Assembly (NCBI RefSeq): GCF_022815605.1 | Contig: NZ_JALGRP010000002.1 | Location: forward strand, 1-64,000 | Length of the DNA stretch: 64,000 nt | Source: Microbacterium sp. VKM Ac-2923 | GTDB taxonomy: Bacteria > Actinomycetota > Actinomycetes > Actinomycetales > Microbacteriaceae | Direction: 5' to 3' | Shown here: one piece after another, positions 7,700 through 19,109 of the stretch | Layout: every line of letters starts with the position of its first letter | How positions within the stretch are numbered: position 1 is the first letter of the stretch | Program-made: the position numbers and the translations under genes | The notes under the pieces: generated by a model | The model's input: only the letters and a program-made list of their open reading frames with translations | The model's database searches: none | Told to the model about the DNA's origin: nothing

Positions 7700-9379
7700 G
7701 TGACGAGCTTCGATCCGCCGCGACCCTGGACCTCGAGCTACGCCGCGGGGGTGCCCGCAGACCTGCCGCCTCAGGACGGTTCGCTCATCGACATCGTCGA
7801 CGCCTCCGTCCGCGATTATCCCGACGCCCCCGCCCTGCAGTTCTTCGGGCGCGAGACGAGCTACGCAGACCTGTCCGAGCAGATCGCCCGCGCGGCGGCC
7901 GCCCTCGCCGCGCACGGTGTGCAGGCGGGCGATCCCGTCGCGATCGTGCTGCCGAACTGCCCGCAGCACATCGTCGCCTTCTACGCGGTGCTGAGGCTGG
8001 GTGCGGTGGTGATCGAGCACAACCCCCTCTATACGCCACGCGAGCTGCGCACGCAGTTCGAGGACCACGGCGCGACGCACGCGATCGTGTGGAGCAAGGT
8101 CGTCGCCACGGTGCAGGGGTTCGCCGCCGATCTCGGGGTTGAGACGATTGTCTCGGTCGATGTGACCCGCGCGATGCCGTGGCCGACGCGACTCGCCCTG
8201 CGTCTGCCGGTCGCGAAGGCACGCAAGTCCCGCGCCGCGCTCCACGCCGCGACGACGGGCGCCGCGGACTGGGACGCCCTCGTGAGTCACGCCCCGCTCC
8301 CCTCGTCGCACCCGCGTCCGAGCTCCGACGACCTCGCCATCATCCAGTACACGAGCGGAACGACGGGCACCCCGAAGGGCGCGATGCTGACGCACGCGAA
8401 CCTTCTCGCCAACGCGGCGCAGGCGCGGGCCTGGGTTCCCCAGATCGTTCGTGGTGAGGGCTGCGTCGTCTACGCGGTCCTTCCGATGTTCCATGCCTAC
8501 GGCCTCACGCTCTGTCTCACCTTCGCGATGTCGATGGGCGCGCGTCTCGTGCTCTTCCCGAAGTTCGAGCCCGATCTCGTGCTCGCAGCGACCAGGAAGC
8601 ACCCGGCCACGTTCCTGCCTCTCGTACCGCCGATCGCCGAACGCCTGCTGAAAGCGGCGCGGGAGGAGGGGGTGTCGCTCGCGGGGACCGATGTGGCCAT
8701 CTCCGGCGCCATGGCTCTGGCGCACGAACTCGTCGTGCCGTTCGAGGAGGCGACGGGCGGCTTCCTGGTCGAGGGCTACGGTCTCAGCGAGTGCTCCCCC
8801 GTGCTGATGGCGAACCCCGTCGCCGACAACCGCGTCGCCGGTACGGTGGGCCTTCCCCTACCGGGAACGGAGTGCCGCGTGGTCGACCCCGACGATCCAC
8901 GGACGGACGTCGATCGCGGCGAACTCCTCGTGCGAGGGCCTCAGGTCTTCCGCGGGTACTACGGCAAACCCGAAGAGACCGCGACCGTGTTCGTGGACGA
9001 CTGGTTCCGCACCGGCGACATCGTGACGATCGACGAGGCGGGCTTCGTACGCATCGTCGACCGCATCAAGGAACTCATCATCACCGGTGGCTTCAACGTC
9101 GCACCGACCGAGGTGGAGGGCATCCTGCGCCAGCACCCGTCCGTGGCCGATGTGGCCGTCGTCGGGTTGCCCGACGACCACTCCGGTGAGCAGGTCGTCG
9201 CCGCGGTCGTTCCCACCGACCCCGATGCCTTCGATGCGGAGGCCGTTCGCGCGTTCGCGCGCGGCATCCTCGCGCCCTACAAGGTGCCGAAACGGCTCGT
9301 GGTGGTCGACGACCTTCCACGCTCACTGATCGGCAAGGTGTTGCGGCGACAGGTTCGAGACCGCCTGTCCTCCAAGTGA
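7700..9379 (+). CDS. AMP-dependent acyl-CoA ligase (long-chain fatty acid CoA ligase type)
   Basis: A 559-residue member of the ANL adenylating superfamily that should activate a carboxylic acid as acyl-AMP and then form the CoA thioester. Motifs in order: P-loop-like YTSGTTGTPKGAML at about residues 217-230, the VEGYGLSECSP A5 motif, WFRTGDI (adenylate hinge region), DRIKELIITGGFNV, and the C-terminal catalytic lysine in PRSLIGKVLRR. Overall it resembles FadD-type long- or medium-chain enzymes, but chain length cannot be read from sequence. The GTG start has no ribosome site but a well-placed promoter for a leaderless mRNA. It stands alone, with the lipoprotein gene 92 bases downstream on the same strand. 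Confidence 0.85.
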   Translation: MTSFDPPRPWTSSYAAGVPADLPPQDGSLIDIVDASVRDYPDAPALQFFGRETSYADLSEQIARAAAALAAHGVQAGDPVAIVLPNCPQHIVAFYAVLRLGAVVIEHNPLYTPRELRTQFEDHGATHAIVWSKVVATVQGFAADLGVETIVSVDVTRAMPWPTRLALRLPVAKARKSRAALHAATTGAADWDALVSHAPLPSSHPRPSSDDLAIIQYTSGTTGTPKGAMLTHANLLANAAQARAWVPQIVRGEGCVVYAVLPMFHAYGLTLCLTFAMSMGARLVLFPKFEPDLVLAATRKHPATFLPLVPPIAERLLKAAREEGVSLAGTDVAISGAMALAHELVVPFEEATGGFLVEGYGLSECSPVLMANPVADNRVAGTVGLPLPGTECRVVDPDDPRTDVDRGELLVRGPQVFRGYYGKPEETATVFVDDWFRTGDIVTIDEAGFVRIVDRIKELIITGGFNVAPTEVEGILRQHPSVADVAVVGLPDDHSGEQVVAAVVPTDPDAFDAEAVRAFARGILAPYKVPKRLVVVDDLPRSLIGKVLRRQVRDRLSSK

Positions 9380-9471
9380 CCCCGCCGAGGCGACTCGCTC
9401 GGCGGCCGAGCCCTTCGCTACGGTGGGCACGCGGGCCACTCGCGGCCCGAACGACACCAGCGGGGGAACTC

Positions 9472-9957
9472 TTGACCAACACACGCGCACCGTTCGCTCT
9501 CGTCGCAGCCTCCGCGCTGCTCCTGCTCGCCGGCTGCTCCGGTGGGGGCCCGACGACGACGGCCGCCGAAACGACGCCCCCTGCCGCCCCGTCTTCGGCA
9601 GCATCGTCCCCTGCCGCCCCTGCCGGCGAAACCGGACAGCCCAAGGCGGACGCCTGCGAGATCATCATCGCGTCGTTCAACGACGTGGCCTCGACGAGCG
9701 AGGCGATCGACACGAACGACCCCGACGGCACCCTCGCGGCGTTCGGGGCGCTCACCGAGAAGGTGCAGGCCGACTTCTCTCAGATCACGAACGCCGAGAT
9801 CGCCCCCGGCGCTCAGAAGGCGAGCGCACAGCTGACCGAGTACTCCGCTTTCCTTCAGCGACTCATGGGCGACCCCAGCCAGGCGAGCGAGCTCATGACT
9901 CAGGTGACCGCGCTGCAGGAGAGCTTCACCGAGGCCGCAACCCCCTGCCAGGGCTGA
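9472..9957 (+). CDS. Predicted lipoprotein of unknown function
   Basis: A 161-residue secreted lipoprotein: the signal peptide ends in a lipobox LLLLAGC with Cys22 as the lipidation site, followed by a Gly/Thr/Pro/Ala-rich linker of about 35 residues and a small helical domain with two cysteines (DACEIIIASFND and ATPCQG) that could form one disulfide. I place the start at a TTG (9472) because it gives a correctly sized signal peptide and has a GGGGG stretch about five bases upstream; the longer ORF would put 32 charged residues before the signal. I do not recognise the family. Confidence 0.7.
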   Translation: MTNTRAPFALVAASALLLLAGCSGGGPTTTAAETTPPAAPSSAASSPAAPAGETGQPKADACEIIIASFNDVASTSEAIDTNDPDGTLAAFGALTEKVQADFSQITNAEIAPGAQKASAQLTEYSAFLQRLMGDPSQASELMTQVTALQESFTEAATPCQG

Positions 9958-9964
9958 CGCCGAG

Positions 9965-10002
9965 CACGGCGGGGCGCGGGCCGAGGCTCTCGCCCCGTCG
10001 TG
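9965..10002. terminator. Terminator between the lipoprotein gene and ligA
   Basis: CACGGCGGGGCG (9965-9976) pairs with CGCCCCGTCGTG (9991-10002) over 12 positions with a single G-T pair and a 14-base loop. It lies between convergent genes and may serve both strands. Confidence 0.65.
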
Positions 10003-10050
10003 ATCCGCGCCCGTCACCCGCATCCCGCACGGCGTCGGCCGCGCGATGTG

Positions 10051-12489
<2,439 letters not shown>

Positions 12490-12526
12490 GGGACGACCTC
12501 CGACATCGTCGGTGGAGGGTGCGCCC

Positions 12527-13624
12527 TCACACCTCGACGGGAACCGCCGACACGGTGCGGTCGATCGTGAACTGCCCGATCACGCGCGTGCTGTCGTAGA
12601 GCACCGCGGTCTGGCCGGGGGCGACACCGTCGAAGGGCTCGTCGGGCCGGACGGTCAGCACCCCGTCGACCAGCGTGGCGGTTGCGGGGACGGGGTCGGC
12701 GTGTGCGCGGATCTGCACGTCGCAGGCGAAGGATGCCGCCGAGGGCGCGCGTCCCGCCCAGGTGAAACGCTCCCCCGCGATCTCGGAGCAGGCGAGCGCC
12801 TCTTTCGGCCCGACCACGACGGTGTTGTTCACCGGCCGGACCTCGAGCACGAAGCGGGGCTTGCCGTCGGCCGCGGGCACGCCGAGCTGGAGGCCGCGGC
12901 GCTGACCGACGGTGAAGGCGTGCGCACCCTCGTGCGAGCCGATGACGGCACCGGTGCGGTCGAGGATCTCGCCGCGCTCGGCGCCGACCTTGTCGGCGAG
13001 CCAGCCGCGGGTGTCCCCGTCCGGGATGAAGCAGATGTCGTGGCTGTCGGGCTTCTGCGCCACCGAGAGTCCGCGCTCCTCGGCTTCGGCGCGCACCAGC
13101 GCCTTGGAGGGGGTGGACCCCAGCGGGAAGTACGTGTGCGCGAGCTGCTCGGCGGTCAGCACGCCGAGCACATAGGACTGGTCCTTGGCGGTGTCGGAGG
13201 CGCGATGCAGCTCTCGGCCCTCAGGAGTGTCGACGAGAGTCGCGTAGTGGCCGGTGCAGACCGCGTCGAAGCCGAGTTCGAGGGCGCGCTCCAGAAGAGC
13301 GGCGAACTTGATCTTCTCGTTGCAGCGCATGCACGGGTTGGGGGTGCGTCCGGCGCGGTACTCCGCCACGAAGTCGTCGATCACGTCGTCGCGGAAGCGC
13401 TCGGAGAAATCCCAGACGTAGAACGGCATCCCGAGCTTGTCGGCGGCGCGGCGTGCGTCCATCGCGTCTTCGATCGTGCAGCAGCCGCGGCTTCCCGCGC
13501 GCAGCGTGCCGCCGGCGCGGGAGAGGGCGAGGTGCACACCGACCACGTCGTGCCCCGCCTCGACCGCGCGCGCCGCCGCCACCGCGGAGTCCACGCCCCC
13601 ACTCATCGCCGCCAGAACTCGCAT
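12527..13624 (-). CDS. mnmA: tRNA-specific 2-thiouridylase MnmA
   Basis: MnmA thiolates U34 of Lys, Glu and Gln tRNAs using ATP and persulfide sulfur. The 365-residue protein shows the PP-loop SGGVDS at residues 8-13, the catalytic Cys98 in NPCMRCN, and the second catalytic Cys198 in HDICFIPDG, followed by the tRNA-binding beta-barrel at the C-terminus. The ATG at 13624 comes 9 bases after the stop of the cysteine desulfurase, which can supply the sulfur, so the two are a functional pair. A TAGACT box six bases upstream of the ATG, overlapping that stop codon, suggests an extra leaderless transcript for mnmA alone. Confidence 0.96.
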   Translation of the reverse strand: MRVLAAMSGGVDSAVAAARAVEAGHDVVGVHLALSRAGGTLRAGSRGCCTIEDAMDARRAADKLGMPFYVWDFSERFRDDVIDDFVAEYRAGRTPNPCMRCNEKIKFAALLERALELGFDAVCTGHYATLVDTPEGRELHRASDTAKDQSYVLGVLTAEQLAHTYFPLGSTPSKALVRAEAEERGLSVAQKPDSHDICFIPDGDTRGWLADKVGAERGEILDRTGAVIGSHEGAHAFTVGQRRGLQLGVPAADGKPRFVLEVRPVNNTVVVGPKEALACSEIAGERFTWAGRAPSAASFACDVQIRAHADPVPATATLVDGVLTVRPDEPFDGVAPGQTAVLYDSTRVIGQFTIDRTVSAVPVEV

Positions 13625-13630
13625 CGCTCC

Positions 13631-13636
13631 AGTCTA
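13631..13636 (-). promoter_or_regulatory. -10 box for leaderless mnmA mRNA inside the upstream stop
   Basis: TAGACT on the minus strand ends six bases before the mnmA ATG and overlaps the stop codon of the cysteine desulfurase gene (13634-13636). Confidence 0.5.
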
Positions 13637-14830
13637 CGAACGCGCCGCTGAACGGGCGCCGGATGCGGCCCCGGATGCCACGGCGCGGGCGTACGCCTCG
13701 GGCAGGCGGGCGAGCACGGCGTCGACGTCGGCCGCCGTCGAGGTGTATCCGAGGGTGAAACGCAGAACGGACCGCGCCGCCCGCTCGTCGAGTCCGAGAG
13801 CCAGCACGACGTGCGACGGCTCGGCGACACCCGCCTGGCACGCGGATCCCGTCGACACGGCGATGCCCGCCATGTCGAGCAGGAACAGCAGCATCTCGCC
13901 CGCGGCATCCGGGAACAGCACGTGCGCGTTGCCGGGCAGACGTTCGGTCGGGTCTCCGAGCAGCCGCGCCGCCGGGATGGACGAGCGGATGCCGTCGAAG
14001 AGCCGCTCGCGCAGCGCGGTCAGTCGCGCCGCTTCGGAAACGCGCTCCGCCTCCGCTGCCCGCGCCGCGACGGCGAACGCCGCCGCCCCGGCGACGTCCT
14101 GCGTTCCCGCCCGCAGGGCGCGCTGCTGTCCGCCGCCGTGCACGAGGGGCGTGAGCCGCGCGTGCCTCGACACGACCGCCGCACCCACCCCCACGGGTCC
14201 GCCGACCTTGTGCGCGGACACGGACATCGCGGCCAGTCCCCCCGGCGCGCGTCCCGCCCCACGCCAGCCGGCGAAGTCGACCGCCACGTGTCCGAGCGCC
14301 GAGACGGCGTCGAGGTGCAGGGGCACGCCGGCCTCGGATGCCGCAGCCGATAGGCCGGCGGCATCCTGGAGCGTCCCGACCTCGTTGTTGGCGACGAGCG
14401 CCGTCGCGACGGCCGCCCCGGGCAGGGCGGTGGAGAAGGCGTCGGCGTCGATCCGACCGCGCTCGTCGAGCGGCACGGCTCGCACCGACGCCTGCGCAGC
14501 CGACGCGAGCCACCCCACCACGTCGAGCGTGGCGTGGTGCTCGCCGTCGGGCAGGACCACGGCATCCGTCCCCTCGGCGCGGGACCACCAGAGCCCCTTC
14601 AGGGCGAGGTTGGCCGCTTCCGTACCCCCGGAGGTGAAGACGATCTCGATGGGCTGGCATCCGAGCACCTCGGCGAGCTGGTCGCGGGCGTCCTCGAGAA
14701 GCCGACGGGACGCTTGGCCGGCGCCGTGGATCGACGACGGATTGCCGAGCACCTCGTGGGCGCGGAGCCACGCGTCGCGAGCTTCCGCGCGCAGAGGAGT
14801 GGTCGCTGCGTGATCGAGGTAGACCTGCAC
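13634..14830 (-). CDS. Cysteine desulfurase (IscS/NifS family)
   Basis: This PLP enzyme takes sulfur from cysteine as an enzyme-bound persulfide. Seen: N-terminal YLDHAATTPL, cofactor-binding Lys208 in SVSAHKVGGPVG, His99 in DGEHHATL, and the mobile-loop catalytic Cys331 in STGSACQAG. The length of 398 residues is normal; the Ala/Ser-rich C-terminus looks disordered. The GTG start follows GGAGG by seven bases. The gene directly precedes mnmA, so tRNA thiolation is its likely main job; no Fe-S scaffold genes are near. It diverges from glgX across only 47 bases. Confidence 0.93.
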   Translation of the reverse strand: MQVYLDHAATTPLRAEARDAWLRAHEVLGNPSSIHGAGQASRRLLEDARDQLAEVLGCQPIEIVFTSGGTEAANLALKGLWWSRAEGTDAVVLPDGEHHATLDVVGWLASAAQASVRAVPLDERGRIDADAFSTALPGAAVATALVANNEVGTLQDAAGLSAAASEAGVPLHLDAVSALGHVAVDFAGWRGAGRAPGGLAAMSVSAHKVGGPVGVGAAVVSRHARLTPLVHGGGQQRALRAGTQDVAGAAAFAVAARAAEAERVSEAARLTALRERLFDGIRSSIPAARLLGDPTERLPGNAHVLFPDAAGEMLLFLLDMAGIAVSTGSACQAGVAEPSHVVLALGLDERAARSVLRFTLGYTSTAADVDAVLARLPEAYARAVASGAASGARSAARS

Positions 14831-14864
14831 CTTACGTCCTCCCTCTGCCGCCCGCTGCCTTCAC

Positions 14865-14870
14865 TACCCT
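14865..14870 (+). promoter_or_regulatory. Candidate -10 box for leaderless glgX mRNA
   Basis: TACCCT lies seven bases before the glgX ATG in the 47-base divergent region. Confidence 0.4.
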
Positions 14871-14877
14871 AAGACGC

Positions 14878-16956
14878 ATGGTCCGAACCGAGACTGCCCT
14901 TGCGGCCCGCCCTGCCCTGCTGAGCCCCGCACTCGACGACCTCGGCGTGCGCCTCGGCCCCGACGGCGGGACGCTGCGCGTCTGGTCGGGCTCGGCCGAT
15001 GCGATGCAGTTGCTGATCTTCGACGAGATCGACCTCGACTGGGCGACCGAGACGCTCCCCCTCTCCCCCGTCGGCGGCGGTGTCTTCGAGGCGACCACGC
15101 CGCTGCTCCGCCCCGGAGCGCGTTACGCGATCCGCGTCGGCGGACCGCAGGGAGCCGGCCAGACCTTCAACCCCCAGTCCCTGCTCGCCGAGCCCTACTC
15201 GCGAGGGCTCGTCTCGGGGAGCTTCGGCGACTGGCGCTCGGTCGTGGTCGACGGGTCGTTCGATTGGGGCACCTCGTCCAAGCCGCGCGTGCCGCTCGAC
15301 CGCACGGTCATCTACGAGGGGCATGTGAAGGGCCTCACCAAGAGGCATCCCTTCATCCCCCCGGCGCTGCACGGCACCTACGCGGGCCTCGCACACCCGG
15401 CGATGATCGAGCACCTGCTCGCGCTCGGCGTCACCACCGTCGAGCTCCTCCCGGTGCACGCCTTCGCGACCGAGCCGCGATTGCTCCAGCTCGGGCTCAC
15501 CAACTACTGGGGCTACAACTCCCTCAACTTCTTCACCCCGCACGCCCCCTACGCCACCGCGGCGAGCCGCGCCGACGGCCCCGAGGCGGTGCTCCGCGAG
15601 TTCAAGGGGATGGTCAAGCTCCTGCACGAGGCGGGGCTGGAGGTGATCCTCGACGTCGTCTACAACCACACGGCCGAAGAGGGTATCGGCGGTCCCCGCA
15701 CGAGTCTGCGCGGCATCGACAACCGCTCCTACTACCGTCAGACGGCCGACGGCGCGTACATCGACGAGACGGGCTGCGGCAACGCGGTGAACACCTCGAC
15801 CCACGCCGCCGCCCGCCTCGTGCTCGATTCGCTGCGCTACTGGTCCGAGGACGTGCAGGTCGACGGCTTCCGTTTCGATCTGGCGGTCACCCTCGGTCGC
15901 GACGAACGACACTCGTTCACCCCCGACCACCCGTTGCTGACCGCCATCCGCGAAGATGCCGTCCTGTCGGGCACGAAGCTCATCGCGGAACCGTGGGACG
16001 TCGGAATGGGCGGCTGGCAGACCGGCAACTTCGGCGACGGCTGGCTCGAGTGGAACGACCGTTACCGCGACCGCGTCCGCAACTTCTGGTTGAGCGACAT
16101 CGACTACGCCCGGCGGGCCGACACCGCCCCCGTCGGCATCGGCGGCTTCGCCACGCGTTTGGCCGGTTCGTCGAACACCTTCAGTGAGGATCGCGGTCCG
16201 CTCGCGAGCGTGAACTTCGTCACCGCACACGACGGATTCACCCTCAATGACCTCGTGTCGTACGACGTCAAGCACAACCTCGGCAACGGCGAGCAGAACC
16301 GCGACGGCGCCGACACCAACCGCTCGTTCAACCACGGAGCCGAGGGCTCGACCAACGACGAGGGTGTCCTCGCCACACGCCGCAAGGCAATGCGCAACCT
16401 CATGGGAACGTTGCTGCTCTCCGCCGGGGTGCCGATGATCACCGCGGGCGACGAGATGGGCCGCACGCAGCGCGGGAACAACAACGCCTACTGCCACGAT
16501 TCCGCGCTCACCTGGCTGACGTGGGACATGTCGCCCTGGCAGCGAGATCTGTTCTCGCACACGCAGCGGCTTCTGCAGGTGCGGCGCGAGAATCCGGCGT
16601 TGCGCCCGAAGCGGTTCGCCCGCCTCGGGGAGAGCATCCCGTCGGCCTCCGTCATGGAATGGTTCGACGAGCACGGCGAGACCATGTCGAGCGACCGGTG
16701 GAACGATCCCGCTCACCGCACCCTGCAGTACCTGGCGACCTCGACCCCCGAGCACGAGGCACCGAACCGGGTGCTGTTGGTCATCCACGGCACCGAAGAC
16801 GCCATCGACATCGTGCTGCCCGATCTCGACGACGTCGTGTTCACCGAGCTGTGGTCGAGCGCCGACGAGAAGCCGTCGGAGGTGAGCGCGGCGTTCTCGC
16901 CCGGCGAGGTTCTCACCATCGCGGGGACGACGATGCGGCTGTTCCGCGTCGACTGA
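14878..16956 (+). CDS. glgX: Glycogen debranching enzyme GlgX (isoamylase type)
   Basis: GlgX cuts alpha-1,6 branches of glycogen, mostly on outer chains shortened by phosphorylase. The 692-residue protein has an N-terminal carbohydrate-binding-like module, then a GH13 barrel: DVVYNHTAE, nucleophile Asp334 in DGFRFDLAV, acid/base Glu371 in LIAEPWDVG, and the third acid in VTAHDGFTLNDLVSY, which is typical of the GlgX/TreX subgroup. No ribosome site stands before the ATG; a TACCCT box seven bases upstream suggests a leaderless transcript. It opens a same-strand trio with glgE and glgB, each with GH13 chemistry on alpha-glucan. Confidence 0.93.
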   Translation: MVRTETALAARPALLSPALDDLGVRLGPDGGTLRVWSGSADAMQLLIFDEIDLDWATETLPLSPVGGGVFEATTPLLRPGARYAIRVGGPQGAGQTFNPQSLLAEPYSRGLVSGSFGDWRSVVVDGSFDWGTSSKPRVPLDRTVIYEGHVKGLTKRHPFIPPALHGTYAGLAHPAMIEHLLALGVTTVELLPVHAFATEPRLLQLGLTNYWGYNSLNFFTPHAPYATAASRADGPEAVLREFKGMVKLLHEAGLEVILDVVYNHTAEEGIGGPRTSLRGIDNRSYYRQTADGAYIDETGCGNAVNTSTHAAARLVLDSLRYWSEDVQVDGFRFDLAVTLGRDERHSFTPDHPLLTAIREDAVLSGTKLIAEPWDVGMGGWQTGNFGDGWLEWNDRYRDRVRNFWLSDIDYARRADTAPVGIGGFATRLAGSSNTFSEDRGPLASVNFVTAHDGFTLNDLVSYDVKHNLGNGEQNRDGADTNRSFNHGAEGSTNDEGVLATRRKAMRNLMGTLLLSAGVPMITAGDEMGRTQRGNNNAYCHDSALTWLTWDMSPWQRDLFSHTQRLLQVRRENPALRPKRFARLGESIPSASVMEWFDEHGETMSSDRWNDPAHRTLQYLATSTPEHEAPNRVLLVIHGTEDAIDIVLPDLDDVVFTELWSSADEKPSEVSAAFSPGEVLTIAGTTMRLFRVD

Positions 16957-17012
16957 TCGGAGCGTGCTGTCAAGACCGCGGGAATGGATGCCACAACGTC
17001 GGCGCCCCGCGG

Positions 17013-17018
17013 TAGGTT
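17013..17018 (+). promoter_or_regulatory. -10 box for leaderless glgE-glgB mRNA
   Basis: TAGGTT, then six bases, then the glgE GTG at 17025. It supports that start codon among several possible ones. Confidence 0.55.
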
Positions 17019-17024
17019 CGGACC

Positions 17025-19109
17025 GTGGCCACCACGACGACATCCTCGCCCGAGCTGCCCTGGCGCAGCGCCGCCTCGATCCCCGTGCGTCCGGTCAAGC
17101 CGACGCCCACCTCGCGTCGCGTGGTCACTCCGCGCATCCCCATGGCCCTGCCGCATCCGAGTGTGCCCGGCGGGTCCTTCCGGCCGTCGGCCTACGTGGG
17201 CGAAGCCGTGCCGTTCACGGTCACCGCGTTCCGCGAGGGCCACGACCGCATCGGTGTCAACGTGCGACTGTTCTCGCCCTCGGGCGACGAGTCGCTGCAC
17301 CGCCTGAGCCCCCTCAACGACGGCTTCGACCGCTGGTCGACGCTCGTCGCCCCGCTCGAGCAGGGCGTGTGGCGGTTCCGCTTCGAGGCGTTCGCCGACG
17401 ACTTCGCCACGTGGGAACACGCCGCCGAGCTCAAGATCGCTGCCGGCGTCGACACGCAGCTCATGCGCGAGATGGGCGCGCAGCTCTTCGACCGCGCGCG
17501 CGGCGAGAAGAAGCGCCCCGGCGCCGACAAAGACGCTCTATACGACGCCGCGCGCACTCTCCGCGACCTCGACGTGCACGACGACGTCGCCCTGTCGGTC
17601 GTCCGCGACCCCGCCATCGCCGCGCTGTTCGCCGCTCGGCCGATGATGGGGCTGGTCTCGGTGGGCCGGGATGCCGAACTCCTCGTCGAGCGCGAACGCG
17701 CGGGCGTGGGCGCCTGGTACGAGTTCTTCCCGCGATCCGAGGGAGCGACGCGCGCCGAAGACGGTTCAGTGGTCAGCGGAACGTTCCGCACCGCCGTCGA
17801 CCGTCTTCCCGGCGTCGCCGACATGGGCTTCGACGTGCTGTACCTGCCGCCGATCCACCCGATCGGCGAGACCAACCGCAAGGGCCCCAACAACACGCTC
17901 GTCACTCAGCCGGGAGACCCGGGATCGCCCTGGGCGATCGGTGGCGCGGCCGGCGGTCACGACACGGTTCACCCCGACCTCGGGACTCTCGAGGACTTCC
18001 GTGCGTTCGTGGCGGCGGCGCGCGAGAACGGCATCGAGGTCGCCCTCGACCTCGCACTGCAGGCCTCCCCCGACCACCCCTGGGTCGCCGAGCACCCCGA
18101 ATGGTTCACGACCCTCCCGGACGGCTCGATCGCCTTCGCCGAGAACCCGCCCAAGAAGTACCAGGACATCTACCCGGTCAACTTCGACAACGACCCCGAC
18201 GGCATCCGTGCCGAGGTCCTGCGTGTCGTCCGCCACTGGATCGCCCAGGGCGTGACCATCTTCCGGGTCGACAACCCGCACACGAAGCCCCTGCAGTTCT
18301 GGGAGTGGCTCATCGCCACGGTGAGTGCCGAAGAGCCCGGCGCCGTGTTCCTCGCGGAGGCCTTCACGCGACCGGCTCCCCTGCAGGGTCTGGCCATGGC
18401 CGGCTTCCAGCAGAGCTACACGTACTTCACGTGGCGCAACACCAAGGAGGAGCTCGAAGAGTTCCTCGGTTCCCTGGCGCACGAGACCGACGACTTCCTC
18501 CGCCCGAACCTCTTCGTCAACACCCCCGACATCCTCACGGAGTACCTGCAGTACGGCGGGCGCCCGGCCTACAAGATCCGCGTCGCCATCGCCGCGACCG
18601 CGGCGCCCACCTACGGCGTCTATGCCGGATACGAGCTGGTCGAGAACGTCGCCCGCCCCGGCTCCGAAGAGAACATCGACAACGAGAAGTACGAGTACAA
18701 GTTCCGCGACTGGGCCGGCGCCGAAGAAGAAGGCAGGTCGCTCGCCCCGTACCTGCGCATGCTCAATGCGGCGCGGCACGCGCACCCCGCACTGCGGCAG
18801 CTGCGCAACCTCGACGTGCACTGGAGCGACGACGACGCGGTGCTCGTGTACTCCAAGCACCTGCCGGCCGAGCTGTCGCCCACCGGCGCCTCCGACACGA
18901 TCATCGTCGTGGCCAACGTCGATCCGCACTCGGCCCGCGCGACCACCGTCCACCTCGACACGAGCGTCTTCGGCATCGAGCCGGGCACGTCGTACGACGT
19001 CGAAGACCTCGTGACCGGCCAGGTGTGGACCTGGGCCGACCACAACTTCGTACGTCTCGACGCTTTCAGCGAGCCCGTGCACATCCTGCACGTCAAGGAG
19101 AACCGATGA
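17025..19109 (+). CDS. glgE: Alpha-1,4-glucan:maltose-1-phosphate maltosyltransferase
   Basis: GlgE (GH13_3) extends alpha-1,4-glucans by adding maltosyl units from maltose-1-phosphate. In this 694-residue protein the nucleophile is Asp416 in FRVDNPHTKP and the acid/base Glu445 in FLAEAFTRP; the 29-residue spacing equals that of the characterised Streptomyces enzyme. The N-terminal immunoglobulin-like domain carries family blocks ending in WYEFFPRSEG, and PPKKYQDIYPVNFD lies in the barrel. The GTG at 17025 is supported by a -10 box for a leaderless mRNA. The stop overlaps the glgB ATG by four bases, so both enzymes are made together: GlgE elongates and GlgB branches. The usual donors of maltose-1-phosphate, TreS and maltokinase, are not in this window. 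Confidence 0.96.
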   Translation: MATTTTSSPELPWRSAASIPVRPVKPTPTSRRVVTPRIPMALPHPSVPGGSFRPSAYVGEAVPFTVTAFREGHDRIGVNVRLFSPSGDESLHRLSPLNDGFDRWSTLVAPLEQGVWRFRFEAFADDFATWEHAAELKIAAGVDTQLMREMGAQLFDRARGEKKRPGADKDALYDAARTLRDLDVHDDVALSVVRDPAIAALFAARPMMGLVSVGRDAELLVERERAGVGAWYEFFPRSEGATRAEDGSVVSGTFRTAVDRLPGVADMGFDVLYLPPIHPIGETNRKGPNNTLVTQPGDPGSPWAIGGAAGGHDTVHPDLGTLEDFRAFVAAARENGIEVALDLALQASPDHPWVAEHPEWFTTLPDGSIAFAENPPKKYQDIYPVNFDNDPDGIRAEVLRVVRHWIAQGVTIFRVDNPHTKPLQFWEWLIATVSAEEPGAVFLAEAFTRPAPLQGLAMAGFQQSYTYFTWRNTKEELEEFLGSLAHETDDFLRPNLFVNTPDILTEYLQYGGRPAYKIRVAIAATAAPTYGVYAGYELVENVARPGSEENIDNEKYEYKFRDWAGAEEEGRSLAPYLRMLNAARHAHPALRQLRNLDVHWSDDDAVLVYSKHLPAELSPTGASDTIIVVANVDPHSARATTVHLDTSVFGIEPGTSYDVEDLVTGQVWTWADHNFVRLDAFSEPVHILHVKENR